64,000 nt of DNA from Symbiodinium natans (GCA_905221605.1 CAJNDS010000224.1:388585-452584), one strand, 5' to 3'. Shown: positions 9,652 to 19,139, numbered from the stretch's first letter. The notes: generated by a model from the letters alone, not told the origin. Translations and numbers: made by a program.

Positions 9652-9781
9652 CAAACCAAGATCGAAGGGGGGGGGGCTTGCACAGCCCATGCTTGCATGC
9701 AGTCTCACCTTGTGTTGCGAATCTTTTGTGCCAAGCAACAGGTGCTTAATTGCTTTCGGCACTCTGAGAGAAACAAAGATC
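9573..9781 (+). repeat. Diverged tandem duplication of the transposase-like 3' end
   Basis: The last about 90 bases of the preceding gene (CACAGCCAATGTTTTGTCTC through AAACCAAGATC, 9573-9663) recur in diverged form at 9681-9781 (CACAGCCCATG through AACAAAGATC). The second copy has lost the reading frame. It looks like a local duplication rather than a second gene. Confidence 0.6.
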
Positions 9782-9811
9782 TCCATTGCACTGCAGGCAT
9801 GATATATAGCT

Positions 9812-9828
9812 GCTCCCCTGGGGAGTGC
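9812..9828. other. CTCCCCTGGGGAG palindrome after the transposase-like gene
   Basis: GCTCCCCTGGGGAGTGC is a GC-rich inverted repeat about 160 bp after the stop codon. The same TCCCC(A/T)GGGGA core occurs at about 2799 and 2880 (CCATGGGG forms), 5642, 5977 and 7711, all within the candidate element. A 3'-end hairpin or site role is inference. Confidence 0.55.
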
Positions 9829-9904
9829 TGCATTTCATGCTTCGGGGGCATGCAATTTTCATGATCTACTTTCGTGAATGGTTTTTGCTTGATGTTGCAT
9901 GGCA

Positions 9905-9958
9905 TGTGTGTGTGGTGTGTGCATGGTCTGTGGGGTGTAGTGTGGTGTGTTGTGTGTG

Positions 9959-9990
<32 letters not shown>

Positions 9991-10455
9991 TGTGTGTGTG
10001 TGTGGGGTTGTCTGGTGTGTGTGTGTGTGTGTGTGTGTGTTGTGTGTGTTGTGTGTGTTGTGTGTGTTGTGTGTGTTGTGTGTGTTGTGTGTGTGTGTGT
10101 GTTGTGTGTGTGTGTGTGTGTGTGTTGTGTGTTGTGTGTTGTGTGTTGTGTGTTGTGTGTTGTGTGTTGTGTGTTGTGTGTTGTGTGTTGTGTGTTGTGT
10201 GTTGTGTGTTGTGTGTTGTGTGTTGTGTGTGTGTGTGTGTGTGTGTGTTGTTTGTGTGTGTGTGTTGTGTGTTGTGTGTTGTGTGTTGTGTGTGGTGTGT
10301 GTGTGTTGTGTGTTGTGTGTTGTGTGTTGTGTGTTGTGTGTTGTGTGTTGTGTGTTGTGTGTTGTGTGTTGTGTGTTGTGTGTTGTGTGTTGTGTGTTGT
10401 GTGTTGTGTGTTGTGTGTTGTGTGTTGTGTGTTGTGTTGTGTGTGTGTGTTGATG
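9905..10455. repeat. TG microsatellite and TTGTGTG heptamer array
   Basis: The array starts as TG-rich dinucleotide repeat and becomes a very regular TTGTGTG heptamer array over most of 10114-10440. The period is seven, like the telomere repeat, but the sequence is different. Long frames of Cys/Val or His/Thr repeats across it are artefacts of the array. Confidence 0.9.
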
Positions 10456-10510
10456 TGTGTGTGTTGTTGGTGTCCATGTGCCACCACATTTAACCAATGT
10501 TTTTTGCACG

Positions 10511-10592
10511 TTAATTAAGGAAGGTGTACCTTTCTTATAATTAGGAACCTTTCTTATTTAAAGTTTGCTTAAATAAGCACGAAAGTTAATTA
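10511..10592. repeat. Right subterminal TTAATTAAG / GCTTAAATAAGC motif cluster
   Basis: TTAATTAAGG, TTATAATTAGG, CTTATTTAAAG, GCTTAAATAAGC and TTAATTAAGC lie within about 80 bp and adjoin the right inverted repeat. They mirror the motif type at the left end, which supports paired element termini. Confidence 0.6.
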
Positions 10593-10614
10593 AGCAACAT
10601 TGGGCTCTCTGGGA
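10589..10614 (-). repeat. Right terminal inverted repeat
   Basis: The reverse complement reads TCCCAGAGAGCCCAATGT followed by TGCTTAAT and matches 877-902 at 25 of 26 bases. The outer flank TTCTGC does not duplicate the left flank. Confidence 0.75.
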
Positions 10615-12905
10615 TTCTGCATCCATCTGCTCAGCGTCACCATTGAACTTCAGGAGTTTGAACACCGGATCCGCTTCCACTGAATCAAGTAGAACTGTGC
10701 TAGCGCCGTTCCCTCGCACCTCTGGAAGCTGGGCACCTGCTTTTTTCAGCACGCATCCCTGAACCCCGCCCCCTCTCCAAACCGCCACTCCCACTGGCTT
10801 CGACGGCTGCTCCACCTAACACAGCTCACAGCCCCACATCTGAAACAGCAAAGGAAGCACGCAAGAGCCACCTCGCGGGTCTGAGCCACCAGCCCATGTT
10901 GGTCAACTCTGAACACCCATCTGCTGTGTGGAAGGCCAAGCTGCTCCTGCCGTGCTACGTGGGTCCAATTTTGGGAAGGCTGACTATGCAAAACGCAGTG
11001 GCAGCCCACTGAGTGTCCGCGGACGCATGGCTCTCGGAGCTATCGCTCAGCCTTGGCTGCATGGATGTTTTATGGGCTTCAAGACTTCAAGGCCGGCAAG
11101 ATATTTACTGATCTGCAGAGCTTCGCTCTCCCAAGCTGTCCCAGTTCTTAACACCAGAAGGCTACAGTAAGCAAAAAGTCCTTGGCCAGGAGTTCGTCCG
11201 ACGCTTGGCCCATGACCCCAGCTTCCGTTAACCGGGCAACGAAAAGCAGGCCTAATGAGATTGAAGCTACAAACCAGCGCTTGAGATCCACATTTTTTCA
11301 TCAAGTGCGTCGTCTTCGACGGCCAGAAGGGCAGGGCCTTGGCATTGGGTGAAACTCTTCAGCCTTCTTGGAGGCACGGGCTGGTTCACAACACGTCGCC
11401 AGCAGACGCGCCACGCAGCACAAGTGGCACATTTGGCACAAGTGGCACAAGCGGGCATGCCCCTGCAGCTATGTAGATTCTCCCCCAAAGCTTTCTCTAT
11501 CATGTAGTCCATAATCCACAGGCTCTGAAACCCCCCCAGCAGCAAAGTCAGAGGCCCCCTAAAGCAACCGACGGAGCTCCGGTATCGGAGCCAAAGCCCA
11601 ATCACGCCGAAGCCAGATGTTCCGGCCTTGGACTTCAAGCTTCGTTGAGGGCTTGCATGGCTTTGCATGGCTTGTGCATGGCTTTGCAGGGGTTTGCATG
11701 GCTTCACGCGGAGCCTCCCCAACCTAAACCCCGAAATCCAACGCCTGCACTCGCTTCGTACACTCACCCGTGTCAATGCCCAGAGGCACACCGGGCGCGG
11801 GCGCTAGGAAGGAAGCAGACGCTCACCTGGGAGGAGCTTGGTGGCTGCAGGTGGCTTCAGGTACTGCTTGCAGCTGAGTTCAAGGCTGAGGGTGTTCAGG
11901 TTCAGGGCATGCTGGGCAATGTTGGGGTGAGGATATGCTTTTGGGCTTCAGGGCGGAAACCTGCTTCGACCACAACCACAAAGATCGTTACCGTTGCACA
12001 TAGTCCCAGGCCTGCTTCCTGGGAGCCGGCGCCGACCTCCTTCGTGAGAGTGCGAGTGTGGGCGACGTCAGGGTTTGGGCGGGTTTGGGAGGTTAGGAAA
12101 GATGTTTGGTGCTCAAAGGAGTCTAGGCCGGGTCAGGCTTCAGCTCTATGTCTCGCCCTGCCCTGCGAGATTTAGGGCATGTGTCACTCACAGCGTTTGG
12201 AAGGGTCTCTTTAGGACCCGAGCGTCGACGAGGTGTGTCACTTCGCGCTTAGCGCCGCCGCTAGCCCCCACTCAAAAAAACCGCCCTTGAACTAGCAAAA
12301 GCCGCAATGGACCTGCAGAGGTCCCACCAGAGTCTTGCGCTAACCGCCCAACGCCAAATCCTGAAACTGAGGGTCCATAGACCTCTAGAGCCCAAACGCC
12401 GTTAGGGTTTAAGGATTAGGGATAGGGCTGCCACAGAGTTTAGGGTTTAGAGTTTAAGGCTTAGAGTTCAGGGTGAGGGCTTTGGGTTTAGGGCTTATGG
12501 TTTAAACCTTCGGGTTTAGGGCTTCGGGCTTAGGGCTTTAGGGTTGAAGGCTCAGGGCTTAGGGTTTAGGGCTTCATTTAGGCTGAGGATTTTACAGCTA
12601 GGCGACACCCCTAGGGAAGTAGCGCTGCTGAAGGCCCAGGCATCTTGCACCTTCGAATTGTATCTGAAGCCGGGAGGAAACCGGGAATGTTTCTTGTAAG
12701 CCTTTGGTTTCGGGGTTTAGGTTTAGGTTGAGGTTGGATGATACGTTTCTTTCCTAAGACATGGCTTCTTTGTGAAGCTGGTCAGTGCAAACCCCAACCT
12801 CTAAGCCCCCAAAACCCTCAAAGCTTCAAGACTTAAGGATTTGGGCCCCGACGATCTGGGTGTGCAGATACGTGCCATATTTCTTGCGCTGCGCTCACAC
12901 TGCAC
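10615..12905. other. Unassigned intergenic region
   Basis: No gene is recognised on either strand. Noticeable items are a GCATGGCTTT-type short repeat at about 11650-11705, with its antisense frames, and a G-rich degenerate TTTAGGG array (plus-strand orientation) at about 12400-12570. Frames of up to about 175 codons exist, but they lack start context, splice signals and recognisable motifs. Confidence 0.4.
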
Positions 12906-14779
12906 TCAGCCCTTCCAATGATAACGTTTCGAAGCCCTCGACTCCGACGATGCCTCCTCCTCGCTATGCACAGCTGCCCTTTCACCCTGGTTTCCAATTG
13001 GCGGCACGTTGCATAAGGCCTGGGCATGGGAACTCCGATGCAATGGCGGCTGCCACAGCAATGCTTGCGAACGACACACTATGTGTGAGGTGACATAGCA
13101 GAACCACGCCATGACCTGCTGCAAGCACATTCCATTTCCAGCCAGCTTTTTGCGAACGTTGCTTGACAGCTCCTTCAAGCAAGTCGGCAGCACGCTCATG
13201 TACTTGTAACTGTCTCCCATAAGGAGCGTAGGCCAGCCCATAGCAAAGTCGACCTCGCTGGCAGTGAAGATGTGTTCCCGAGTTGCGGACACGAGCTGGG
13301 AAGATTTGGTGGATGGCGGAAGCAATGAGCTCACACGTGGTCGCGTCTCACTTTGAGTAACATCCACGATGATGGCGTTGCCACCCGGCCCACTCTCCTT
13401 CTTCTGAGCCTTCTCGACACCAGCTTGCATCCTTGACCAGGTGGCTGGAGGGAACAGGGACTTGAAGGGCACGTCCTCAAAATTTGAGAAGCATCCGCGC
13501 TTCGTAGCAAACTCAGCGCGAAGATCAGCAATGTTCTCAGGCAAGTCCATGCCTGCATACACATCCCCATTCAAGGCTGGGGCTTTTCGTAGCAAGTTCA
13601 GGAAGTCTGCTGTCACACATGGAGATGAAGCGGGCCCAAGCCACACGAGAGACCGCTGGTTGATTGCCACAGCATAAAGCCTGTCACGTGTGACAGGTAG
13701 CCCGAGGTCCTCACAAGCGTGAGAAGCAAAAAAACCCAGGTCTGCGAAGTTTAGGGTTTAGGGTTTTGTACGTTTAGGGTTTAGGGTTTAGGATTTGGTG
13801 CTTTGGGTAGAGACTAGCACAGACAGTAATGGAGGCTTGGAGCGCTGCCGGCTGCAACCGGCCTTTGCATTACAAAGAGGCTTCTTTTGGGATTTCTGGG
13901 CTCATAAAAAATCAACAACCAAGAAGAAGCGAAATCTCCGTGCACCAAAATATCTCAAATAGTACTAAAATCCTCTATGGCGAAAACCGGAAAATTTGGC
14001 TTAGAAAATTTGAACGCGATGAGGTTGCATGTCTCTTCCCAAATTAGGGTTTAGGGTTTAGGGTTAAGGGTTTAGGGTCGCAAATGCTCAGGTCCTGTGC
14101 GTCAAAAATGACATAAATGCACAGGTAACCGACTTGGGACAGCTCGTCTGCGAAGAGAGCGAAGGGAAACCGAGCGGAATTCTCCATGAAGATGAGATCG
14201 AGCTCGGAGTGCTTCATTTTCTTGATCCAGCAATTCCAGGATTCCATCGCAGGGTCGGCGTCCCCCAACTGCGGGCCTTGGCTCGTCCACGGCGTGCACA
14301 TTGGACCTGAAAAGTTCATCTTCAACGGTCGCGTCTGCTCATTGTCCATCGACATTGACGGGCTCCAGAACAGGGGACAAGACTCACCCGGGTGCAGTTT
14401 GCAACACTTTGCAGAGGCACCCGCCGTGAACAGCTCACTTTCCAAAGCAGTCATATATGCCCTCTGCGCGCTGTAGCAGGCAGCTGCTGCAGAGCGGCTG
14501 GCCCGCTTCGGCGGGCGCATGCTGAGAAGTCGGTCACGATGGTCTTGGGGCAAGCACTCCAACAGCCCAGTGAAAACATGATCCGGGCAAAGGTTGTCAT
14601 CTGGCCCACTATCTGTAAGAACTTTCAAAGCATCAGGTGAAATTTCATTGCCACAATGACAGAAAAGCCACTCATCTGGCAATCGCATACCCATGTCCTG
14701 CGAGGGGAGCAGACACGACTCTAACAGCATACATCCGACATGCTTGTTGTGCACAACAACTGACACTCGGCACATGAAG
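12906..14779 (-). CDS. Cytosine-5 DNA methyltransferase-like, catalytic and C-terminal exons
   Basis: Two exons. The first (about 14779 to about 14135, after acceptor TTTTGCAG) carries CPDHVFTGLLECLP, then the motif IV-like NFSGPMCTPWTSQG with the nucleophile-type Cys, and the motif VI-like LIFMENS. The second (about 13741-12906) carries LGLPVTRDRLYAVAINQR, then the motif VIII/IX-like FTASEVDFAMGWP, and the motif X-like KKLAGNGMCLQQVMAWF. The motif order fits the C5 methyltransferase family. The roughly 390-bp intron contains two telomere-like arrays (about 13738-13800 and 14041-14078). A motif I segment is missing here but present at 18.7-19.1 kb on the same strand. Activity is uncertain because several motif residues differ from consensus (ENS, and GPMC rather than PPC). 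Confidence 0.65.
13738..14078. repeat. Telomere-like TTTAGGG arrays inside an intron
   Basis: TTTAGGG units on the plus strand lie at about 13748-13800 and 14043-14078, flanking unique sequence. Both fall between the two methyltransferase-like exons and so lie inside the inferred intron. They are in the opposite orientation to the arrays at 16.8 and 18.5 kb. Confidence 0.7.
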
Positions 14780-15048
14780 CTGCAAAATTACTTCGCTGTT
14801 TCTTGCGGACAGCAAGGCTCCCAGCTCTGAGACTTGCCTTTCTGTGCTGGGGCCGGCGGCCAGCTAAAGCATGGTACAAGATTCAAAATTCCCGAGCGAA
14901 GCAAGCTGTCTCGTAGGAAGCAGGAAGCCACAACCCTGATACATCCAAAGCGCGTGCGACTACATGAGGCGTATGTGGAAAACGTGAGGCCTCACTCAAA
15001 AATCAACAACTCTGGACTCTGGGCCGGACCTCATCAAGCTCGTGCCCC

Positions 15049-16656
15049 TCACGCCTCAGGCTTTGCCATTGGAGCCACCTTGGCTGCTGGAAAGGCCTTC
15101 GCGGAAGCCTTCGACTTCTTCATCTCTGCAGTGGCGAGGCTGTTGAGGAACTGAAGCCACGCCTGCTCCTTTGCCTCCACGTTTTTGGCCAGCATGAGCT
15201 CGTATTTCTGCGCACTGGCCTGCAGGGTTTCATTGAGCAACACACTTCTGCGAAGTCCATGCACTGCAGCTGCTGGCCCGTCCCCAACTGTCGCGTAGGA
15301 CATAACCCACCCGGGCGGTACCACCAGAATCGATTCAGGCTCTTGGCTGCCGAAAACCAGGGGCGACTTTGCCTCGCTGATGGCCTGCAGGCGTGCCTGG
15401 TCCAAGCCAGCAACGTAAGCAACGATGTCTGCGGCAGAGATTTGCTTCTTGTCGCCAAGCGCTGATACAATTGCATCGACAGGCAAGCCATAGAACTGGC
15501 TGGTGCCTCCCACCTGCAGGCGGATGCTCCCAAGGAACTCATGCTCAAAGTCGCTGCTGATTGATGTGTCGTTCTCGCCGAACAAAAACCACTTGTTCGT
15601 TGCTGCCTCAAAGCGCGGGAAGCCATTGCTCACGCTATTCGGCGCAAGCATCTGCAGCAGCTCCTTCAAGGACTCGTCGTCGTTGCCACGGTTTGCGTCC
15701 AAGGGCGCAATGACCCGGTTGTTTGCCTGGCACACCTTCGAGCGAGGAAAGGTTTGGGCCCACACCTTCAAGGTGGAAGAGACGGCGTCGCTCTGCAGGA
15801 TCTTCTTCACAGCTTCCGACTCCTTCAAGACAAAGGGGCAGGAGTACACATGTGGCTTGGCAGACTGCTCTTCTTTGAAAGCAGCATCTCCTGCGCAAAC
15901 GAGCAGGGGCGCTGGCAACAGCACTGCCGAAAACTCCAAGCGGAAAGGATCCATCAAAGCCTGCTTCTGCAGCCTTCGCTTCTCATCCTCGGCTTTCTGG
16001 CTCTCAGCCTTCAGAGCCTCAGTTCTCTTCTGAGCCTCCATCTTGTCCAGCTGTGCCTTCCTTTTCTTGATGACGCTGTTCAGCTCTGTCGTGGCAGACT
16101 TCAAGCTTGCCCCGAGCTGACCAACCAAGAGGGCCTGCTCCTTCACGCGGTCCTGGACCTCATCGTGCTCTGCTGGATCAGCGGCATTCCGAATGCCTTG
16201 CACAGACAACATGACATCTGCCGCGGTCACAAGCGACTTCTTCTCCATGGGCAACATATTCCTCACATTCTCGATTGCCTTTTGCAAAGCCTCCTGGTGC
16301 AGCTGCCGCTGCGAAAGCGGAGGGCCATCATCCTGCAGCCAGGAGTTCTGCAAAGCTGCACGTCCGGCTTGCAGCGCCTGCTCCCGGTAAGTCAGCCCAC
16401 CGTCTGTGAACCGGTCAGACTTTCTGACGGTGATCTTGTCATGCGGCTCCAACGTCTTGTCGACACCACTGCTCTTCACAAGCTCAGCCCAAGCACCCTG
16501 GATTTTGTCTTGGGGCACCGATGCACTCTCAGCTGCACGCGAAAATGAATCTCGCGACCACGGCTCCTGCGGCACAGAGGGGAAAACACGTTGAGCTTGA
16601 GAAACAAAGCTTTTGGGACCACGATTGCTACTGCAAAAAACAGCCCATCCATCCAA
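15049..16656 (-). CDS. Coiled-coil protein, likely downstream exon of a two-exon gene
   Basis: Frame of 535 codons. A strong pyrimidine-rich acceptor TTTTCCCCTCTGTGCCGCAG precedes EPWSRDSFSRAAESAS, so the real exon probably starts near 16571 rather than at the frame's first Met. A charged coiled coil lies in the middle (KKRKAQLDKMEAQKRTEALK and beyond). A globular part follows, with FPRFEAATNKWFLFGENDTS and ESILVVPPGWVMSY. The end KASAKAFPAAKVAPMAKPEA looks like a natural C-terminus. I do not recognise a family. It probably joins the upstream frame at 17.0-18.4 kb across an intron containing a telomere-like array. The pair lies between the two halves of the methyltransferase-like gene. Confidence 0.55.
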   Translation of the reverse strand: MDGWAVFCSSNRGPKSFVSQAQRVFPSVPQEPWSRDSFSRAAESASVPQDKIQGAWAELVKSSGVDKTLEPHDKITVRKSDRFTDGGLTYREQALQAGRAALQNSWLQDDGPPLSQRQLHQEALQKAIENVRNMLPMEKKSLVTAADVMLSVQGIRNAADPAEHDEVQDRVKEQALLVGQLGASLKSATTELNSVIKKRKAQLDKMEAQKRTEALKAESQKAEDEKRRLQKQALMDPFRLEFSAVLLPAPLLVCAGDAAFKEEQSAKPHVYSCPFVLKESEAVKKILQSDAVSSTLKVWAQTFPRSKVCQANNRVIAPLDANRGNDDESLKELLQMLAPNSVSNGFPRFEAATNKWFLFGENDTSISSDFEHEFLGSIRLQVGGTSQFYGLPVDAIVSALGDKKQISAADIVAYVAGLDQARLQAISEAKSPLVFGSQEPESILVVPPGWVMSYATVGDGPAAAVHGLRRSVLLNETLQASAQKYELMLAKNVEAKEQAWLQFLNSLATAEMKKSKASAKAFPAAKVAPMAKPEA

Positions 16657-16796
16657 GACGTTTCTGAGGACCTGCTATGATGCTGGACAAATGGACGCAA
16701 CGCCTACTGTCTTGCGCCTAAGATCCACCAAGAGGCTGGGCTGGGAAAGTTACTTCAAAATTTAACTTGGCAGATACTGCAAGAACTTCAACCAGG

Positions 16797-16880
16797 TCCT
16801 AAACATCACCCTAAACCCTAAAACCTTACACCCTATCCTAAACCCTGAACCCTAAACCTAGGCCCTAAACCCGAGGCCGG
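16797..16880. repeat. Degenerate telomere-like array
   Basis: CCCTAAA units with many changes lie between the two large minus-strand frames, in the inferred intron. On the sense strand they read TTTAGGG. Confidence 0.65.
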
Positions 16881-17028
16881 CGAAGCTCCCCCCTTCCAGT
16901 AGCACGCCACGCGAAAGAAAAAGCAAGCTCAGCGGCCCTGCAACCAAAGCGAGTAATTAGCTCAAAAAAAAGGGCTGCATGACGCACAAATCGCTTGAAG
17001 CGATCCAAGCAAGCCTAGACCTACTACT

Positions 17029-18429
17029 TCAACTTGAAATCGTAAAGGCAAGCCCTGACGTGTCCTCCACATCATACTCCAGCTTCTGCATTTTGAGGCT
17101 GCTGGCATCAGCACCGACAGGCAAAGAACCAAGCCAGTGGATGGCAATGCCGGCCCGTTCCTTCAGCAGCTGGAGCAAGTCGTCATCAGCCGATGCCTCG
17201 CTAGCCAAGGCAGCAGCCCAGGCCTTCTTCAGGGCCTCCTCAATCTTCTTCTCATGATCTTTCATGAGGGCATCCAAGACACGACAAGTCTTTAGCCTTT
17301 CAATGTCGAACTTGGCAGCTCGCTTGTCTGCATCACACTTTGTTGGGCTGGTCTGTGGAGGGGTCGCGCCACTACCTTCTTTCGCGTCAGCAGAGGCGCC
17401 ATCTCCTTTGCCCTCGCTTAGCTTGCCGCCAACTTTCTTCGCCACGCTGGACACTATCTGCACGGCTGAGGCTGCGCCCTGACCATCCATGTTAGTTATG
17501 GCAGCAGCAGGCAGCGGGGCTGTCCAACTTGAAGCCGAGGACTTCAAGCAGGAAACATCACGGAACTGAAATCCACTGTCCAGCTCTGCCACAATTTGGC
17601 CGCAGTCCTGGTCTGAAATTCTTGACGACTTGGCAGTTCGCTCAAGCGCTCTCTGCTCTCCAACTTCACGCTTCCTCCTGTTTCTCTCTTCACCCGTCCA
17701 GCTCGGGGGTACGGCGACCCTGGGAGTACCGCCGAGTCCTCCCTCGTCTTTGTAAACAGTCGGGTCATGGAGCAGCTGCAGGAACTTAGTGCGCGAGTGT
17801 TCTTGGCTCCATCCCCGCAAGCTCCGGAATTTGTTGACGAATATTTCCTCGTCCCATAAGCAGTCGTCTTCGAGCCTGCCCTGAGACAGGGAGGCGTACA
17901 CCCTGTTCACGTACTTGTTCAAGTTCAGCTGACCACCACGCTTCTTTCCACTGGCCTCCTTGCCATCTGGATTGTCGATGCAGAAATCCAAAACGACTTC
18001 ATTGGCCAAAGTGACATTCGGTGGGGGGTTTCTGCCTTCACCGAATATCTTGTGGAAGTCAGCTGCTGCGTCTGGATCCACATAGAAGCCCTCCTTGTTC
18101 TTCTTGCAGCAGCGACCCTGGATGCACTGGAAAGCCCTCTTGTGCTTGCCACAAAAGGGTGAGCCCTTCGCCTTGGCATCTGGGCAAGCGCGGCACGAAC
18201 CAGCTTCCTGCTGCGCGCCCTCAGCATTGCCCTCTTCAGACTGGCCATCTCCACCTCGTGAGCCTTGACGAGGCGCTGCCAGCCTCTCAGCAAGGCGTGG
18301 GCCTACAGCACGCTCCATGAAGTCGAAGCCTCCTGCACACAGACTGCCTGCTTCTGATGCCGTGGGAGGAAGGCTTGGGGCCAGGGCCGGCTTTGGCCCT
18401 GACGCAGAAGCCGGTGCAGACTCAGTCAT
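17029..18429 (-). CDS. Cys-rich protein, likely upstream exon of a two-exon gene
   Basis: The frame begins MTESAPASASGPKPALAP from ATG 18429, a convincing N-terminus; the open frame extends five codons further upstream. After a low-complexity start comes a cysteine cluster CRACPDAKAKGSPFCGKHKR, then CIQGRCCKK, with spacing like a metal-binding knuckle. A globular segment follows (FHKIFGEGRNPPPNVTLANE, FCIDNPDGKEASGKKRGGQL), then a charged helical C-terminus (CRVLDALMKDHEKKIEEALK). I do not recognise a family. Its 3' end runs into the intron that separates it from the 535-codon frame; the donor is not resolved. A protein-DNA or chromatin role is only a guess from the cysteine cluster. Confidence 0.5.
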   Translation of the reverse strand: MTESAPASASGPKPALAPSLPPTASEAGSLCAGGFDFMERAVGPRLAERLAAPRQGSRGGDGQSEEGNAEGAQQEAGSCRACPDAKAKGSPFCGKHKRAFQCIQGRCCKKNKEGFYVDPDAAADFHKIFGEGRNPPPNVTLANEVVLDFCIDNPDGKEASGKKRGGQLNLNKYVNRVYASLSQGRLEDDCLWDEEIFVNKFRSLRGWSQEHSRTKFLQLLHDPTVYKDEGGLGGTPRVAVPPSWTGEERNRRKREVGEQRALERTAKSSRISDQDCGQIVAELDSGFQFRDVSCLKSSASSWTAPLPAAAITNMDGQGAASAVQIVSSVAKKVGGKLSEGKGDGASADAKEGSGATPPQTSPTKCDADKRAAKFDIERLKTCRVLDALMKDHEKKIEEALKKAWAAALASEASADDDLLQLLKERAGIAIHWLGSLPVGADASSLKMQKLEYDVEDTSGLAFTISS

Positions 18430-18514
18430 GGCAGGAAAGCACACCTACAAGCTCTGCTGACCGACGCACGGCAGCACGGCCAAAAGCTCCACAGGTGCAC
18501 AGTTAGTTCCTGAC

Positions 18515-18668
18515 AAACCCTAAACCCTAAACTTCACCCTATACCCTAAAACCTAAAAAATCTTAAAATCTTAAATCTTAAACCCTAAACCCTAAACCCT
18601 AAATCCTAAACCCTAAACCTAAAAAAATCCTGAACCCTAAGCCCTAAACCCTAATCCCTAAACCTTGC
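18515..18668. repeat. Degenerate telomere-like array
   Basis: CCCTAAA, CCTAAAA and TCTTAAA units lie between the methyltransferase motif I segment and the 471-codon frame. The array overlaps the 3' end of the motif I frame, so that frame's last codons are probably not translated. Confidence 0.7.
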
Positions 18669-19139
18669 AACGCGCAACGAGGCGCAAGCAGCAACTCCTT
18701 TGCGCGCAAGCTTGAGAACCCTAGGCCACGCCCCCGCCCCCCCTCCCATGTCCTTTCCTGCTATGTCCAGGATGCGCAAAGCAGCTTCCACGCTGCCTTT
18801 GCCGCTGTAGTCCGTATGTAGAACGACGCCATCCTGAAGAAGCGCCTCCGTGCGCCTCCTTCTCAAGAAAGCCTTGCGAACTTCAAGATCATCTTCGCTC
18901 ACTGTGCCAAACAACGTGCCGAGGATTTCTGTCGGCCAGCAGCCCAAGCTCTCTGCTGTCTGGAAACCTCTCAGCACTGGCCCACCCGTCTGTCTCGCTG
19001 GGTCACTGTCGCCCAGGCGTGCCTTCTTGGAAGCGGGCTGCATGCCTATAGCTGCCTGGGCCCTCTCAACTGTTTTTGTCAACCCTATACTTCTAGGAGA
19101 AAAAGCATGTCGTATCAAATCTGCTGACAGCAATGACAT
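18651..19139 (-). CDS. Cytosine methyltransferase-like N-terminal exon (motif I)
   Basis: The ATG at 19139 opens MSLLSADLIRHAFSPRS. Near the end the frame reads VVLHTDYSGKGSVEAALRIL, which resembles the S-adenosylmethionine-binding motif I of C5 methyltransferases (D-x-x-G-x-G), with TDYSGKG in place of DLFAGIG. After RILDIA the frame runs into Gly-rich sequence and then telomere-like repeat, so a donor near 18755 is likely. The catalytic exons lie about 3.9 kb downstream at 12.9-14.8 kb on the same strand, with another gene between them. That this exon belongs to those exons is inference. Confidence 0.5.
   Translation of the reverse strand: MSLLSADLIRHAFSPRSIGLTKTVERAQAAIGMQPASKKARLGDSDPARQTGGPVLRGFQTAESLGCWPTEILGTLFGTVSEDDLEVRKAFLRRRRTEALLQDGVVLHTDYSGKGSVEAALRILDIAGKDMGGGAGAWPRVLKLARKGVAACASLRVARFRD

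Larger units (their letters stand above)
877..10614 (+). mobile_element. Candidate 9.7-kb TIR-bounded DNA transposon with four genes
   Basis: Positions 877-902 and 10589-10614 form inverted repeats matching at 25 of 26 positions, starting TCCCAGAGAGCCCAATG. Both ends are followed inward by AT-rich clusters of GCTTAAT and TTAATTAAGC motifs of the kind that serve as subterminal transposase sites. Four genes inside all read on the plus strand, and the last resembles an intronless transposase frame. I found no target-site duplication: the flanks read GTGAGT on the left and TTCTGC on the right. The element may be old, rearranged, or of a class without a clear duplication. The transposon reading is inferred from structure, with no match to a named superfamily. 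Confidence 0.6.

Noticed and set aside
9825-10518. Several frames over 200 codons rich in Cys/Val or His/Thr on both strands
   Set aside because: They come entirely from the TG and TTGTGTG arrays.
15754-16548. 264-codon plus-strand frame opposite the 535-codon gene
   Set aside because: It is antisense to the coiled-coil segment; Leu/His-rich pattern typical of the antisense of Gln/Glu/Lys-rich coding.
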